64,000 nt of DNA from Actinostola sp. cb2023 (taxonomy: Eukaryota; Cnidaria; Anthozoa; Actiniaria; Actinostolidae). The notes beneath the pieces are model-generated. The model had not been told where the DNA came from. It did not search any database and worked only from the letters and a program-made list of their open reading frames with translations. Below, piece after piece: positions 1 to 10,808 of the stretch. The position numbers were made by a program, and so were the translations under genes. Position 1 is the stretch's first letter. Every line of letters starts with the position of its first letter. The DNA lies in the NCBI GenBank assembly GCA_033675265.1, contig JAUJYZ010000411.1, forward strand, positions 247,733 to 311,732. The letters are read 5' to 3'.

Positions 1-301
1 ATGTTGAGCGTTTTCGACAGGGCCTTTACACGAACTCATCAAAATCAAATCAATTGAACTCAAAGTCAAAAGGTAATCAAATGAACTCAAAGTCAAAAGC
101 AAATCAAATGAACTCGACACATATATACATAGTCTCCCTCGTCACGCAACTGTCAGTCATTGTCAGGTCTCTCCTCACGCAACTGACATTGTCCTTGTCA
201 TAAGCCCGAGTGTACGCTCATTGAGCGTCTTGTTAAATTATACATTTGACCTACAAGCTACATTGGATTGAAAATGCTGGTCGTAAAATCGGAAAGTTTC
301 G
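1..301. other. Non-coding start of window with a short tandem repeat
   Basis: I see no gene here. A 27-bp unit beginning TGAACTCAAAGTCAAAAG occurs twice in tandem at 55-108, followed by the start of a third copy. The rest is AT-rich single-copy-looking sequence that leads into the Crypton-like remnant. Confidence 0.5.
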
Positions 302-540
302 GTGAAAGTTTCAACTATCTTACCTTCTTTCATAATTTGTTTCCAGGTTTTCAAAAACACTCTTCCAAATGTCAGATGCTTGTGGCGTTTCTACGCTGAA
401 GTACGGACCAAGGAAGACGCAGAATATAGTAGATCAACTTTGTTGGGTATGCGAAATGCTTTGGAGAGGCACCTGTACACGAAAGATCGACACTTAAAAA
501 TTGCCAGAAATCCAGTCTTTAAACGTAGCAACAAGATGAT
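302..540 (+). pseudogene. Crypton-like tyrosine recombinase, N-terminal part
   Basis: The reading frame contains FYAEVRTKEDAEYSRSTLLG followed by RNALERHL and NPVFKRSNKM. This is the signature of the N-terminal helical region of the Crypton/DUF3504 tyrosine-recombinase family, related to the domains in KCTD1/ZMYM/QRICH1-type proteins and abundant in invertebrate genomes. The ORF stops being family-like at base 540, exactly where a 611-bp TIR element begins. The C-terminal half resumes at about 1176 on the same strand. The real start is not visible; the ATG at 302 is only the first in frame, and the family normally has a longer N-terminus. Some sequence between the halves is also missing or recoded, since an in-frame TAA follows the insertion. 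This is a broken copy and cannot make a full protein. Confidence 0.75.
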
Positions 541-1151
541 TACCCTGGTTCCAGAGGCTACTATTGGGGGGCGAGACTGGGGAGGAGAGGAAAAGTAGCC
601 TCTGGGCTCATAGAACGCAAACCTCACTTCCATGAGGACAGAATTTGTCCTAACGTTTTGATTGGGTAATAGCAATCACGTGTTCTATTTTCGCCTGTGA
701 TTGGCTAGAATGTTTACACGGGAAAACCGGTTGTTGATGTTGATATTTGATACTTTGGCGGTTATAAACAACTTACTATTCTGATTTCTTTATTGGTCCA
801 AGTAAGCGATATGAAGAATGAATCCGAGTGAATAAAATATATGTTACACATTTAAAACAATGAAGAGATGAGAAATAGAGTTAGGAACAGCTAGCTTGGG
901 CTGTTTTCAAACACGAATAAAACCCAACTGAAATGTGAACTTCCGGCTCTGTACGCGTGATTCCCTAAGCATGACCTAAGCAAATATAAATCTGTGAAAA
1001 CCAACACCATTAGCGAGTTTCCAGAGTTTAATATTTCAGCATGGAAGTGAGACAGACGCCACGTTAGCCCAGAGTCTCGTTCTTCTTCGGACTTGTCCTT
1101 CGGACTCGCTCTCTCTCGTCCTTCGGACTTGGAGACTCTGGAACCAGGGTA
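541..1151. mobile_element. 611-bp non-autonomous DNA transposon with 9-bp TSD
   Basis: The ends form a 16-bp perfect terminal inverted repeat, TACCCTGGTTCCAGAG at 541-556 and its complement at 1136-1151. The 9-bp direct repeat CAAGATGAT lies immediately outside both ends (532-540 and 1152-1160), which is a clear target-site duplication. A 9-bp duplication suits MuDR/Mutator-like elements; 8-bp superfamilies such as hAT fit less well. Just inside the left end an 11-bp hairpin pairs CCAGAGGCTAC (551-561) with 595-605. Inside the right end a CCTTCGGACT-type motif repeats (about 1085-1130). No transposase is encoded. It sits inside the Crypton-like gene, so it is younger than that copy. Confidence 0.85.
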
Positions 1152-1175
1152 CAAGATGATCGAATCAAAGTTAAA

Positions 1176-1778
1176 GGCCTAACGAAAATTTACATATTCA
1201 GAAAATCCCCAAGGTCTCCTTCGTAGAGTGTGGTTTTTCGTCACTGTATTGGTGCCGCCGAGGATGTGAGGAACAGCGATTTCTTTGGCGCGACAGTTTT
1301 ACCTTCGATAAAGATACAGAGGGTCAAGAATATGTCTTGATGACCCACCAAGCAGCATCAAAGAACCACCAAGGATGGTTTGAAGACAGGCCAAGTGATA
1401 AAAATATGACAAGGTTGTATACCAGACGAAGAGGAGATGCATTTTGGTGCCTTACGTTATATTTCACAAAGCAGAACCCGAAGCAAGAAGCCTTTTTTCA
1501 AAGACCAAGGCCATCTTTCCAAGCTACTGATACAATATGGTACCAGAACAAGCCCATAGGGGCAAACAAATTGTCTTCAATGTTGAAAGAAATTTCGGTT
1601 GGAGCAAAGTTGTCCAAAGTTTATACAAATTACAGCGTCGGCTATCACTCTTCTCTCCAACAACAATGTACCATCGAGGCATATGATGTCCATTTCTGGC
1701 CATACAAATGAGCAGAGTTTATCCAGTTATAATTCCAGGCCATCCACAGCACAGTGCGACCTCAAATTACGCCTCTAA
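1176..1778 (+). pseudogene. Crypton-like tyrosine recombinase, catalytic C-terminal part
   Basis: Three frame segments align in order with the Crypton/DUF3504 catalytic domain. They are NPQGLLRRVWFFVT (about 1206-1247), then WCRRGCEEQRFLWRDSF running into MTHQAASKNHQGW and AFFQRPRPSF (frame of 1337-1639), then after another shift SRHMMSISGHTNEQSLSSY (1674-1730). The last stretch holds the family's histidine (SGH) and the expected nucleophilic tyrosine. The frame slips near 1240 and again at 1640, where two bases appear to be missing beside the catalytic arginine position. The usual linker between the N- and C-terminal parts is absent. It is a dead copy; the family assignment is firm because several blocks occur in the right order and spacing. 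Confidence 0.75.
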
Positions 1779-3041
1779 CAGCCTCTCTTGGATCGGATAA
1801 ATAAATTGTCCAATCATGTAACATAGGCCAGGCTCAAGTTTTTGTTTTTCAGTCAAATAAGTAAAGAAACTTTGACTTTTTACAGGTGCAAATAAACTAC
1901 ACATGTAGTGAAATTGTGTTTGTTCGCCGCTTTGTCAAAACATTTAAATGGTTTACTTGTCAAATTTGAGCCAATAAAAATCAATATATTTTTTGTTTAC
2001 AACTGTGTGAACCAATCAGAAAGCGAGAAAATTATGATAGCCTCACTCGATGATTGATTTTTGGGAAAAGAAAGTCCAGCGCGTTTCCTTTTGTTGTTGT
2101 AAAACAAGTAATTTAACAGTCATATGGCCCAAATAGATAGCGAGAAAATTATAACCGGGTGATGTTTTTTCTCGAAAATCAGAGTCCAAAAATCGCCACT
2201 TTTAGCCGCAATTATGTTGTTATTGTGGTAAAAAAAAAAGTTACGATGGTTAGCCGTTGTATGTATGTATTCACCACGGATGTTACGTCATGACATGGTC
2301 AAAAGTTGTTGTGGAATCACTCGGCGTAATTTACGGCCTGCAGTGGATTGTAGAGTGACGATTTAGTTCGTTTTATTTTAGATAGCTTTTCTGTGCTTGT
2401 GGTTGGGGTCTGCCAGGTAATTCCACGAGGCATTTCACATCTTCATGCCACGTTTTTTGACCAGCGTGCTCGAATTATTGAATCAGTACCGTAAGGTCGT
2501 TTTAGAACCACTTCATGTTTTGTTGTTGTTGTTGGCGCCATAGAGCCTTTTCTCATCCATCAAATTTAAACCCTGCTGGTCAGCAGCAGCTTGATAGAAG
2601 CTATCGTGGGTCAAATTTGAGAGCTGTTAATTTAATTTATTATTTGATAATGACCTTTCACTCACGATTGACTGATTTTTTAGTATTATTTATTTTAGTG
2701 GTCATTTCCACAATTTGTTAGCCTGTTTGATTGAGGATGTTGTTTATCCTGTTATTTAGGGGAAGTAATGACTACATAATTTTTAAGCATTCAATTATAC
2801 ATTATTTGAAACTTTATTATCGGAGTGTATTGTTCCTGTGGTCTCTCAATGTTTTAATTGAGGCTGTCAGTCTCCTTGTTCTGGCAATTTAAGGGAAGCT
2901 TTGCATTAACACTTTGTCTGACAGGTTATTCCTTGACACATTTCTGGTGTATGGCTTGCCATGTCGCACCCTTATTTGTTTTCATTTATGTTCAGATAAT
3001 TTTCCAGTAGTCTGCCAAGTTAATTTTTCTTTCAGATCAAT
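1779..3041. other. Non-coding stretch before the DIRS remnant
   Basis: I see no convincing coding sequence. The motif AGCGAGAAAATTAT recurs with its surroundings (about 2021 and 2139), suggesting small repeat fragments. The sequence from about 2500 to 3041 may be the 5' untranslated or terminal-repeat part of the DIRS-like element whose gag starts at 3042, but no matching repeat is seen at its other end. Confidence 0.35.
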
Positions 3042-4060
3042 ATGCCTCCTAAACGGCAGCTCAGTTCCATGTCAGCACATGTACCAAAGAGGCCACGCTC
3101 AACATCGTCTTCCACTTCTGTAGAACATGAAGAGACACCAATCCTACCCACTTCAACAGCTGTGACCGAGCAATGTACAACCAAGTGGCGGTTTGGGCAG
3201 TCAACATCCACCAGTTCATTGGTCGAGGTTACAACGGTCAGTTCTGAGCAGTCAACACCAATGGTGAGCCATGCTTTAACCAATATTAACGCTGCCCTGC
3301 AAACCATTGCCTCGTCAATAGTAGAGGGATTAGTGGCTGAAGTACAGTCTGCTCTAACAGGTGAGCCAAACCAATTAGCCTTACCCAAGGAACTTTTTCT
3401 CCTCGCCAAATCGATTATCTGAAAATGAGTATCTGAAGAGCTCCATTCCAAAATATGGAACTACGAATATTTGGATTTTAGTTTACTTCTGTCCAACCCT
3501 GTGCTTGAAGGAAAATATTTGCTGACAGTCACAACAGTAAATAATGAGTCTTCTCATGCCTTGAGCCAATGGCCAAGTCAAAGAGTTTTGAGACTTGGGT
3601 AAGCTGTTTTCACATTTTCGTGGGGATTTTTACTCGTACATACCCTAATGAAGCCCCTGCCCTCATGAAGTATGGTGAGGTGGTGCAGTAGCTGGCATCA
3701 CGTGGCAAAAACTGGAGGTTATAAGATGATAATTTTCGCTTTCTGATGCAAAGTCAGCTGTCGTCATTTCAATCGGGCACAATCCATCGGGAATTGTGGA
3801 TGAGTTGTCACCAGCAGGTGTCAAATAAACCCACTATTCCGCCCACTAGTATTAAGTCTAGGAATGACAACTTGCCAAAAGGTATTGTTTCAAATTCAGT
3901 CGAGAGGCTAACTGTGTGGGTTACTCATATAAGCATCAATGTTTTAAGTGTGAAGGTTCTCATCAGCCGAGATTATGTAATTTTCGTGCCCAGCCTAGAT
4001 CCTTCCAAAGCAGTCATAATGACGGATCCTCAGCCACCAAACCTAAGTCATAATTTGCCA
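3042..4060 (+). pseudogene. DIRS-like retrotransposon gag remnant
   Basis: The frame opens with MPPKRQLSSMSAHVPKRPR (a basic, Ser/Thr-rich leader) and ends in a stop at 3420-3422. Downstream frames continue the usual DIRS gag order: LLSNPVLEGKYLL and NNESSHALS (3486-3560), a block resembling EAPALMKYGEVVQ (about 3650-3690), NFRFLMQSQLSSFQSGTIHR with RELWM (3733-3800), then a Cys/His knuckle with HQCFKCEGSH and LCNFR (3938-3990). Gag binds element RNA in the cytoplasm. Several stops and frameshifts split it. The RT segment follows 200-500 bp downstream, as expected for one element. No terminal repeats are recognisable. Confidence 0.65.
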
Positions 4061-4260
4061 ACTCCAGTTAAAGTTGAACGTTTACGTTTCTTTTTGTCAA
4101 GGTACAAGGTACATTTCGGGTTTTCAATCTGGTTTCCCACTACATTACTACGGCGAGAGAATGTGAAAATTGGTGTCTGCTCTAGAAAATCCTGAGGCAA
4201 CGAACCAAAAAATTCAAAATGAACCAGATGCATGTTTTCCCTCCTTTTCCAACTTTCTGT

Positions 4261-4554
4261 ATTTCACCTTTAGGTATTACTCCGAAAAAGAACCTGGGGA
4301 ATTCAGACTTATTCATCATCTGAGTTTTCCAAAAGGGCCTTCAGTAAATGATGGTATTCCTGAATAGTTTGATAGTGTAAACTATGCAACTGTATCTGAT
4401 GCAATCAATCTGGTGAATAAAGTGGGTCAGGTTTTTTTTTTCTTTGGCCAAGACAGACATCAAAAGTGCTTTCAGGATCATTTCTATCCAACCACAAGCC
4501 TACCCTCTACTGGGTATGAAGTGGAAATATATATTTTGCTACGATTGTACATAT
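4261..4554 (+). pseudogene. DIRS-like reverse transcriptase fragment
   Basis: The frame reads FRLIHHLSFPKGPSVNDGIP (about 4300-4365), then VNYATVSDAINLVNKVGQV, and after a slip in a T-run FLAKTDIKSAFRII and LLGMKWK (4440-4530). These are the N-terminal blocks of DIRS/Ngaro-type RT; the AKTDIKSAFR block carries the first catalytic aspartate of RT motif A. The YxDD block and everything C-terminal are missing, because homology stops at the palindromic MITE at 4555. A stop after DGIP and the T-run shift show that it is dead. A tyrosine recombinase remnant of the same broad class lies 44 kb away at 48475, too far to be assumed part of this copy. Confidence 0.7.
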
Positions 4555-4683
4555 GGGCCCGGTTGTTCAAAAGCAGGTTAACGCTAACCCAGGGTTAAAT
4601 ATAGCCTCTCATCCAATCAAACAGCCAGAATAGCTATATTTAACCCTGGGTTAGCGTTAACCCACTTTCGAACAACCGGGCCC
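4555..4683. mobile_element. 129-bp palindromic MITE
   Basis: The element is an almost complete inverted repeat. GGGCCCGGTTGTTC at 4555 is matched by GAACAACCGGGCCC ending at 4683, and the arms continue with GGTTAACGCTAACCC and TTTAACCCTGGGTTAGCG around a short spacer. It lies exactly where DIRS RT homology stops. No target duplication is obvious, so the superfamily is not assigned. Confidence 0.8.
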
Positions 4684-4790
4684 TGTTGTCTGCGATGTAT
4701 ATTCTAGTGGTTTAAGGCATGATAATATTAAAATATCCAATATGGCGGAATTTGTGATTGAAGCGCACGATTCCTTTAAGAGAATTATGA

Positions 4791-5109
4791 AGTCCGTGGG
4801 CCAGGAGCCGAAACCCTCCCCCCCCTATGGGGAATTTTGAAGACGTATATGATTTTGAAGCTTAGCTCGAGGGTGTTCCAAATCAGGTTGTTTGCACTTG
4901 ATAAGTCCCTGGGTGTGGCCGTACGGCTGCATTTAATGGCGCCAAAAAGCACAGGGTACCCAATTCGAGATTTCTAGAAAAAAAATACTAGAACATGTAA
5001 AAGCAGCTATTACGCTTCCAAATTATGTATGTTTACTCACCTCTATCATCGTGATACAAACATCTGTTTGAGTAACGCATATAAGCAACGGAAGTCGTCA
5101 CTACGCATG
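4791..5109 (+). repeat. Left ~319-bp terminal inverted repeat
   Basis: It pairs with 7529-7850 on the opposite strand over its whole length. The outermost part contains a C-rich run (CCCTCCCCCCCC), and the inner edge ends at TCACTACGCATG. Divergence between the two arms is only a few percent. Confidence 0.85.
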
Positions 5110-5644
5110 TCACATGTCTTGATTTGAAATATGAATATAATGAGACTACCAGATCAGTAAATATGCTGTTTTTTTTGTGTGGAAATCCACTTATGTTTAC
5201 ACATATGCTTTTTCTAGTGTTAATCATGTTGTTTCATGAATTAAAATGAAGTTTTCCCATGATACCGCTGATTGCATTTCCACACATCCCATGATTCTTT
5301 GCGGTCCCATTTTTTAACATCCGCCATCTTGAAACTCGTGGGATGTGTCTGCTCTTGCAGGTGAGTTTTCCCCTTAATTGTTCTCTAGCAAAATGATCTC
5401 AACATGTTGAAAACATATAACACCATTCTTTCAGCTCACATAAAGGTATTCAAAGTTATATTACATTCAATTGTATTTGTAATTGTAATTAATTCCATAT
5501 CTACAGTTCGTGTAAGTTGATTTTTTCCCAGTAATATCAATAAATAATAAATGATTCTGTCTCTCATTTGAAACGGATCTTTGTCCCCATTTTCAGTCTG
5601 AAAGCATTGTTCCTTACAGTTACATTGCTTTTCAGTTTTAGCTT

Positions 5645-7506
5645 TTGTTAGAGAAGATAACAATAATGGAAAAGAGCGAAAAACCATTAAAACTTAGAGG
5701 GGAAAAATCAAGGAGCAAAGATAAGAGAGATGACGTTGAATGTACATGTATAGTGCATCAACCTCATTACAGAGTATGTAGTAAACCAACCTTTATTTCT
5801 GAAATAAGTTTTAAAACAATCCAAGAAAGCGCCCGAATTAGACAATGTCAAGAAAACCCAAGTGATCCTTGTGAAGAAAACCTTTCAAATGCCCTGTCAA
5901 GTGAAAGCTGTGCTGAGCTGTTGCTCCATTACTCGGAGTTTAAAGCAAAAGTCTGTGATGGACAGCTAGGCAAAACAGCTCAGTTCTGGCTGAAATATAT
6001 GGAGAAGGTGTGGCTGATTCTGCGGTTTCTAAGAGCAACGAAAGAGAACAACCTTGAGCTACATATTGCCAGCCTTGAACAGATGGCTAGTCTATTTTTG
6101 CATTGGACCACCCAAACTACTCTCGGTATACCACAGTCTACTTGCTGATCCTTCTGAATCTTGAAGAAACACACCCCGGGGCCAAGGAATTATTATCAAG
6201 TAATGGTTTCAGTGTCAATCGATCTGATGTTCCCTCTAGTAGAAATGCTGTTGATATCACAATAGAACAGACGATCAATCGCCATGTGAAGTCCCATGGT
6301 GGCATTATAGGCTTTAGCAGAAACCACTTGGCGTACTATTGATGGTGCAAGACCAGACATGCTCGAGCGAGTTACATTCAAGCTACGAGGGAGATGGTTG
6401 ACATGGATAACTCAGAGTGTACAAAGCACAAGGAGCTAAGATCATCCCAGATCATGAAATCCGAAGAAGACGATTGTAATGTCGCCAATGCTATCAATAA
6501 TTTCATCAATCCGTTCGTGGTAGGAGAACCAGATGCACTTACTGCATCTCTTCGGGAGCCCCAGCTCCCAGTGATGTTGAGCATGACCTTCTAACTGTAG
6601 ACGAAGTGGGAACGAAAGCTCACACTGCTTTCGTCAATGACCGTCTGGTTGAACAAGAAATAAGCTTTTATTCATCAATCAAGGCAAAACCTTAAAACAT
6701 TTGCTAGCTTGGTAAAATCTACCAAGGTTACTGATGGCAAGTCCAAGAAGACAAAGCAAATAACCGCTGATAGAAATGTGTTCGGCCAGCTTGTGATGCT
6801 AGCTCTTGATTATGACCTTGATATGAAAAGAGTACTAAGCTACCCATTAGGCCCTGTGCCGTGGGCGCTAGCGACGTCAGATGGTATGCCTGTTAATATG
6901 GAGAAGGCAAAGCTGCTTCATTTTCTAGAGGGAAAGAACCAGGTGCAAAGGCCAACCACAGGAGATATATTCTATGTTATAGATGGTAATGCTCTTCTTC
7001 AGGCGATGGTGGCTATTCCGAGCACATTTGGAGATCTTGCAGACAGCGTGTTTGAGCAGCTTCCGAAAGTACACCGCGTTGACTTTGTGACTGACTCATA
7101 CCACCCTTTATCAATTAAGGAAGTTGAGCGATCTCGCAGGGGCACGTCTGCACCACATCTTGTCAGAGGGCCGTTGACTAAAGTACCCAGAGACTGGAAG
7201 AAGTTTCTATCGAATGGGGAGAATAAGCGACGCCTGTCTAACTTTCTTCTTGAAGAGTGGAAGAACGACAGATTTGCTGAGAAACTCCAGGGTAGAGAAG
7301 TGGTTGTTGTCTGCGAAGAGAAAGCAGTTTGTCTCACAGGTGTAAATGGTCAGCAAACAGTGTCAGAGGAGATGTTGGAGCTTTGCTCCACACAAGAAGA
7401 GGGTGATACCAAGATGATTCTCCACTGTCATCATAATGCAGCTAACACGCCAGAAACCTCTACAATAATAGTGAGATCCCCAGACACAGATGTAAATATC
7501 ACATAA
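5645..7506 (+). pseudogene. PIN/FEN-like nuclease-type gene of an unnamed mobile family (broken)
   Basis: At least four frame segments belong to one protein family that I have seen repeatedly in cnidarian and other invertebrate gene sets, without a name. They are 5645-6100 (Cys-rich start, then QFWLKYMEKVWLILRFLRA), 6103-6330 (DHPNYSRYTTVY, VDITIEQTINRHVKSHGG), 6350-6590 (EMVDMDNSECTKHKELRSSQ) and the long block 6709-7506. In the last block the acidic residues D92 (VIDGNALLQAM), D129 (DFVTDSY), E230/E231-D233 (QEEGDT) and D259/D261 (RSPDTDV) have the order and spacing of a PIN/FEN-like metal-dependent nuclease. This functional reading is my inference. The protein stops just after SPDTDV, where the family normally continues. 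Frameshifts near 6100, 6330 and 6560-6700 make it non-functional. Confidence 0.65.
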
Positions 7507-7528
7507 TTTCTATACCAGAGATTTGTGG

Positions 7529-7850
7529 CATGCGCAGTGACGACTTCCGTTGCTTATATGCGTTACTCAAACAGATGTTTGTATCACGATGATAGAGGTG
7601 AGTAAACATACATAATTTGGAAGCGTAATAGCTGCTTTTACATGTTCTAGTATTTTTTTTCTAGAAATCTCGAATTGGGTACCCTGTGCTTTTTGGCGCC
7701 ATTAAAGAATGCAGCCGTACGGCCACACCCAGGGACTTATCAAGTGCAAACAACCTGATTTGGAACACCCTCGAGCTAAGCTTCAAAATCATATACGTCT
7801 TCAAAATTCCCCGTAGGGGGGGGAGGGTTTCGGCTCCTGGCCCACGGACT
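7529..7850 (-). repeat. Right ~322-bp terminal inverted repeat
   Basis: This is the inverted partner of 4791-5109. It begins CATGCGCAGTGACGACTTCC and ends CCTGGCCCACGGACT. It truncates the nuclease-like reading frame a few codons after its DTD motif. Confidence 0.85.
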
Positions 7851-8188
7851 ATTTTCTCCCAAACAATATTATACATACAACCTCGCTCAGTCTGCACGAA
7901 TGTTGTCAATGTCGGTTGTCCACTGGAACAAATCAAAGGAAAACCAACGGTTCGTCTCCTTTTGTCTAGCATGTGCCATGATAAGTTAATGCATGCTTCA
8001 AAATTGCATCGCTCAGAGAGGAAGGTGGGGATTGTTGGTTAAAAGAACAAAACATATTGAAGAAATCAATTTTGAAAAGAAGGAGAACTTTTGCAGACTA
8101 CTGATGGAGTTTTGTAATAAATATAATATGTGTATCAAGGAAGTTGATGTTTAAAATGGAAAAGGATGGCTCGCACAGTACCGTTATT
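7851..8188. other. Spacer between two DNA elements
   Basis: No coding sequence is recognisable. The ORF that crosses the right TIR into this spacer has no family features. The stretch ends at the ATT duplication that marks the left edge of the Harbinger element. Confidence 0.4.
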
Positions 8189-8286
8189 AGAGACCTTTAG
8201 ATCCGAGTCCGAGTCCGATTACGAGTTTTGACCGCGCGAAGATTGGCACTAGTATATCGTAGTCGTACTGCCGCAATTGAAACGTT

Positions 8287-8450
<164 letters not shown>

Positions 8451-8659
8451 TTTATTTACATAGCGCTTTTAACATGGATAACTTACAAAGCACTTTATAA
8501 CTGATACAAATAAAATAATCGTAATAATGGTAAACAACTACGAGTTTTTGTGTGTTTGGAGTTTCTCGTACATATCTACCATGTTTTCAAAGAAAAATAT
8601 CCTGGCAGCAACAGCAATGCTGTATATGGAATATATTTTTGACGAAGATGAAGTTGTCG

Positions 8660-8890
8660 CGGTTTTAACCGAGCTGCACAGAAAAAAACCCTACATGAAA
8701 TGGAGGAATCAGAAATAAAATCTGATTTCCGAATTGGGACCCATGCATGAACTGGCTCTACTCATGGAAGCACTAAAGATCCCCTATAAATTTACATGTC
8801 CAAATGGCACTGTTGCTTCGGGTCTTGAAGGACTGCTGATGTTGCCGTCTAAGCGATATGATACCAAGATTTGGGTGCTGAGTTCCTGAA
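8660..8890 (+). pseudogene. HARBI1-like transposase, N-terminal exon remnant
   Basis: Two frames give MEESEIKSDFRIGTHA and then ELALLMEALKIPYKFTCPNG with TVASGLEGLLMLPSKRYD. The second block is the conserved region upstream of the nuclease domain in PIF/Harbinger transposases (usual form I-P-FTC-NG...GLEGL.-L-KR). A frameshift lies near 8745, and a possible donor AGGTAAAT follows at about 8912. The next exon homologous to the same family lies at 10809. It encodes no DDE residue itself. Confidence 0.55.
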
Positions 8891-9005
8891 ATTAGTTTGA
8901 ATTTGGCGGAGGTAAATATATTGTTACTTATAATTATTCATTTATTAGAGAAATGCTGCCAATTAAATTAGTTAGATTAGTGGTTGAAGTGTCTAGATAA
9001 ATAAT

Positions 9006-9146
9006 GGTAATTGAACTGAGTGGAGTGCAATTTGGTCTGAAATCAAACGCGCGATTACAAAATCGCACGACCGCGTAGCGGGAGTGCGATTTGTAATTGC
9101 AAGTTTGATTTCAGACCAAAATTGCACGACACGAAGTTCAATTACC
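9006..9146. repeat. Foldback MITE with GCACGA/GAGTGC core
   Basis: The arm GGTAATTGAACT with AGTGCAATTTGGTCTGAAAT is repeated inverted at the other end (TTTCAGACCAAAATTGCA, AGTTCAATTACC). The centre is a hairpin reading AAATCGCACGA, CGCGTAGCG, GAGTGCGATTT. Two other foldback elements in this window, with different arms, have nearly the same centre. Confidence 0.75.
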
Positions 9147-9542
9147 ACTTAATTATATCCATTTTGAAATTTACACTCATTCGATACCGGAAAACATAAA
9201 CAACGATTTTAATATTTACAGCAAAATGTCACGTGACGAGTAGTGCGCATTGAACGATTGAGCACATGCAAAGTCAGTTGAACGTACAATCTACTCGACA
9301 CTTGGTACAAAAGTCCTTCTTTATTCTCTTTCTCGTCGTTAGAATCACAGACAAAAGCCCAACATCGCTTTTTTACCGTTGCTGGTTGTTCTTTTGAGCA
9401 GTAATTGAACGTACAGCTGGTGTAGTTTTGGGATCACTTGCCCTGCTGTCGTATGACCTTCCGGCTTCGTGTTGAGGATTTGCCGAGCCGTGAAATTCAC
9501 TGGACATTTTACAGTAAATACTACGCTTACAGGATAATTATT

Positions 9543-9790
9543 CTACTTCAAACGATGCTCAATGGCACTCTGAATAATTCTTAGAGATTGTGGCCCATTG
9601 TCTTCGCCGTCCTTGCGTTTGACTTCTACATAGAACTGATCGAGTGAGAGTCTTGTCGAGGTCAAAACTACAACAGGCGCCATTTTGTTGTCAATGTTGA
9701 TTTCAATTTCAAGATTGTTGGACGTCTTGCACCAATTTTCAAACACAGAAAGCCATTGCTTTGTGGAACGGTTTTAGTCTTATTGTTAAT
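9543..9790 (-). pseudogene. Crypton/DUF3504-like N-terminal fragment
   Basis: On the minus strand the frame reads FENWCKTSNN, later LDQFYVEVKRKDGED and SLRIIQSAIEHRLK. This matches the N-terminal helical segment of Crypton-like recombinases (pattern FYxEVRxxDGxxYxxxSLRxxxxxIxRHL), the same family as 302-540 but clearly diverged from it. No catalytic half follows on this strand, so it is a fragment. Confidence 0.5.
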
Positions 9791-10365
9791 GGCCCGAGAC
9801 TTTAGTTCATCAATATCTTGGCTTGTGTAGAATTACTAGAAACTCGAACTGTTTTTCCAATCGCAAATTCAGGAATGGACTCGCTACGACTAGGAGTTAC
9901 CGGAGCTTGTTCGCTTGTTTTGGTCCTGTTTTGGTGGTTTATTCTGCATTTTCTGAATGCAAATGGATGTCAAATGACGGATAATCATTCACATTCAGTG
10001 CCTCTTCAGCTTGAAATAGGGAATAGTCAACAATAAAAAACTGTAAGTTGAAAAAGTCACCATTTGTTTTGTAAAATATGAAAGATTTGTTGTGGTAAAA
10101 TCCAAAGTCTTCCCTGTTCATTTTTTTCCCTTTTTTTTTGTTCCTGTGTTCTGGTTGCTTGTTTTATGTTGTTCCTGCAATTTCATTGGATGTTCAAATT
10201 GGTGCGATTTAGAGCTCAAAAAGGTGCGATTTATTAAAAAGGTGCGATTTGGGAATAAATCGCACCATTTTTAACCAATCAGATTACAGGAAATGCTAGT
10301 GATTTCAAAATGGATGTAATTATCAGAGAAAATTACTTTGTGGTTTAAAAATAATCATGTAAATT

Positions 10366-10475
10366 CGTAAAAATATCCTCAAATGTTTTTCTATTCATTA
10401 AGTTAGCCAGACGTTTCACACGTAAAAATATGCTCAAATGTTTTTCTATTCATTAAGTTAGCCAGACGTTTCACA
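10366..10475. repeat. 55-bp tandem duplication
   Basis: The unit CGTAAAAATAT...CCAGACGTTTCACA occurs twice head-to-tail (10366-10420 and 10421-10475) with a single base difference (CCTC versus GCTC), indicating a recent local duplication. Confidence 0.9.
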
Positions 10476-10480
10476 GATTT

Positions 10481-10627
10481 AGAGTGATTGCAATAAACTT
10501 GTGAACTAGTTAGTAGATTAATAGACACTAGTAGACCTAATATTGCCATTGTTTTCTATTAGACTTCTTTTTATATACACACGTACTAACATTTAATTTT
10601 TATTTCACAGGTTTATTGCAATCACTT
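10481..10627. mobile_element. MITE of the AGTGATTGCAATAAAC family, copy 1
   Basis: The terminal inverted repeat AGAGTGATTGCAATAAAC at the left is matched by ACAGGTTTATTGCAATCACT at the right. The interior shares TAGACACTAGTAGACCT and TTCTATTAGACT with the copies at 25872 and 26023. It has no coding capacity. Confidence 0.75.
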
Positions 10628-10808
10628 TAATTTATTGCTTGCATTCCGAGTGTACATGTATGGTATTGATTAAATTATTTTTATTGTTACATTACTGGTT
10701 AATCATCAACATTTTTTCGTACAATTATTATTAATGCAATGAATCTCATTACATTGTATTGGATAGGTAACATATTTTATCCATCACAATCATGGTCATC
10801 TTCTCAGA

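Larger units (their letters stand above)
4791..7850. mobile_element. 3.06-kb DNA element with ~320-bp terminal inverted repeats
   Basis: Positions 4791-5109 and 7529-7850 are inverted copies of each other, differing by a few substitutions and short indels. The outer ends begin AGTCCGTGGGCCAGGAGCCG. The interior carries a decayed gene (5645-7506) whose 3' end is cut off at the right repeat, so the copy is internally deleted or rearranged. No target duplication could be read in the flanks. A GTGAGT after GCTCTTGCAG near 5360 and an acceptor-like stretch near 5640 suggest a short leader exon. Long TIRs plus a nuclease-like gene do not match a superfamily I can name. Confidence 0.8.

Noticed and set aside
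4741..4790. ATGGCGGAATTTGTGATTGA as the start of a host gene
   Set aside because: The frame runs only about 50 bp before the long TIR, and no continuation was found after 7850.
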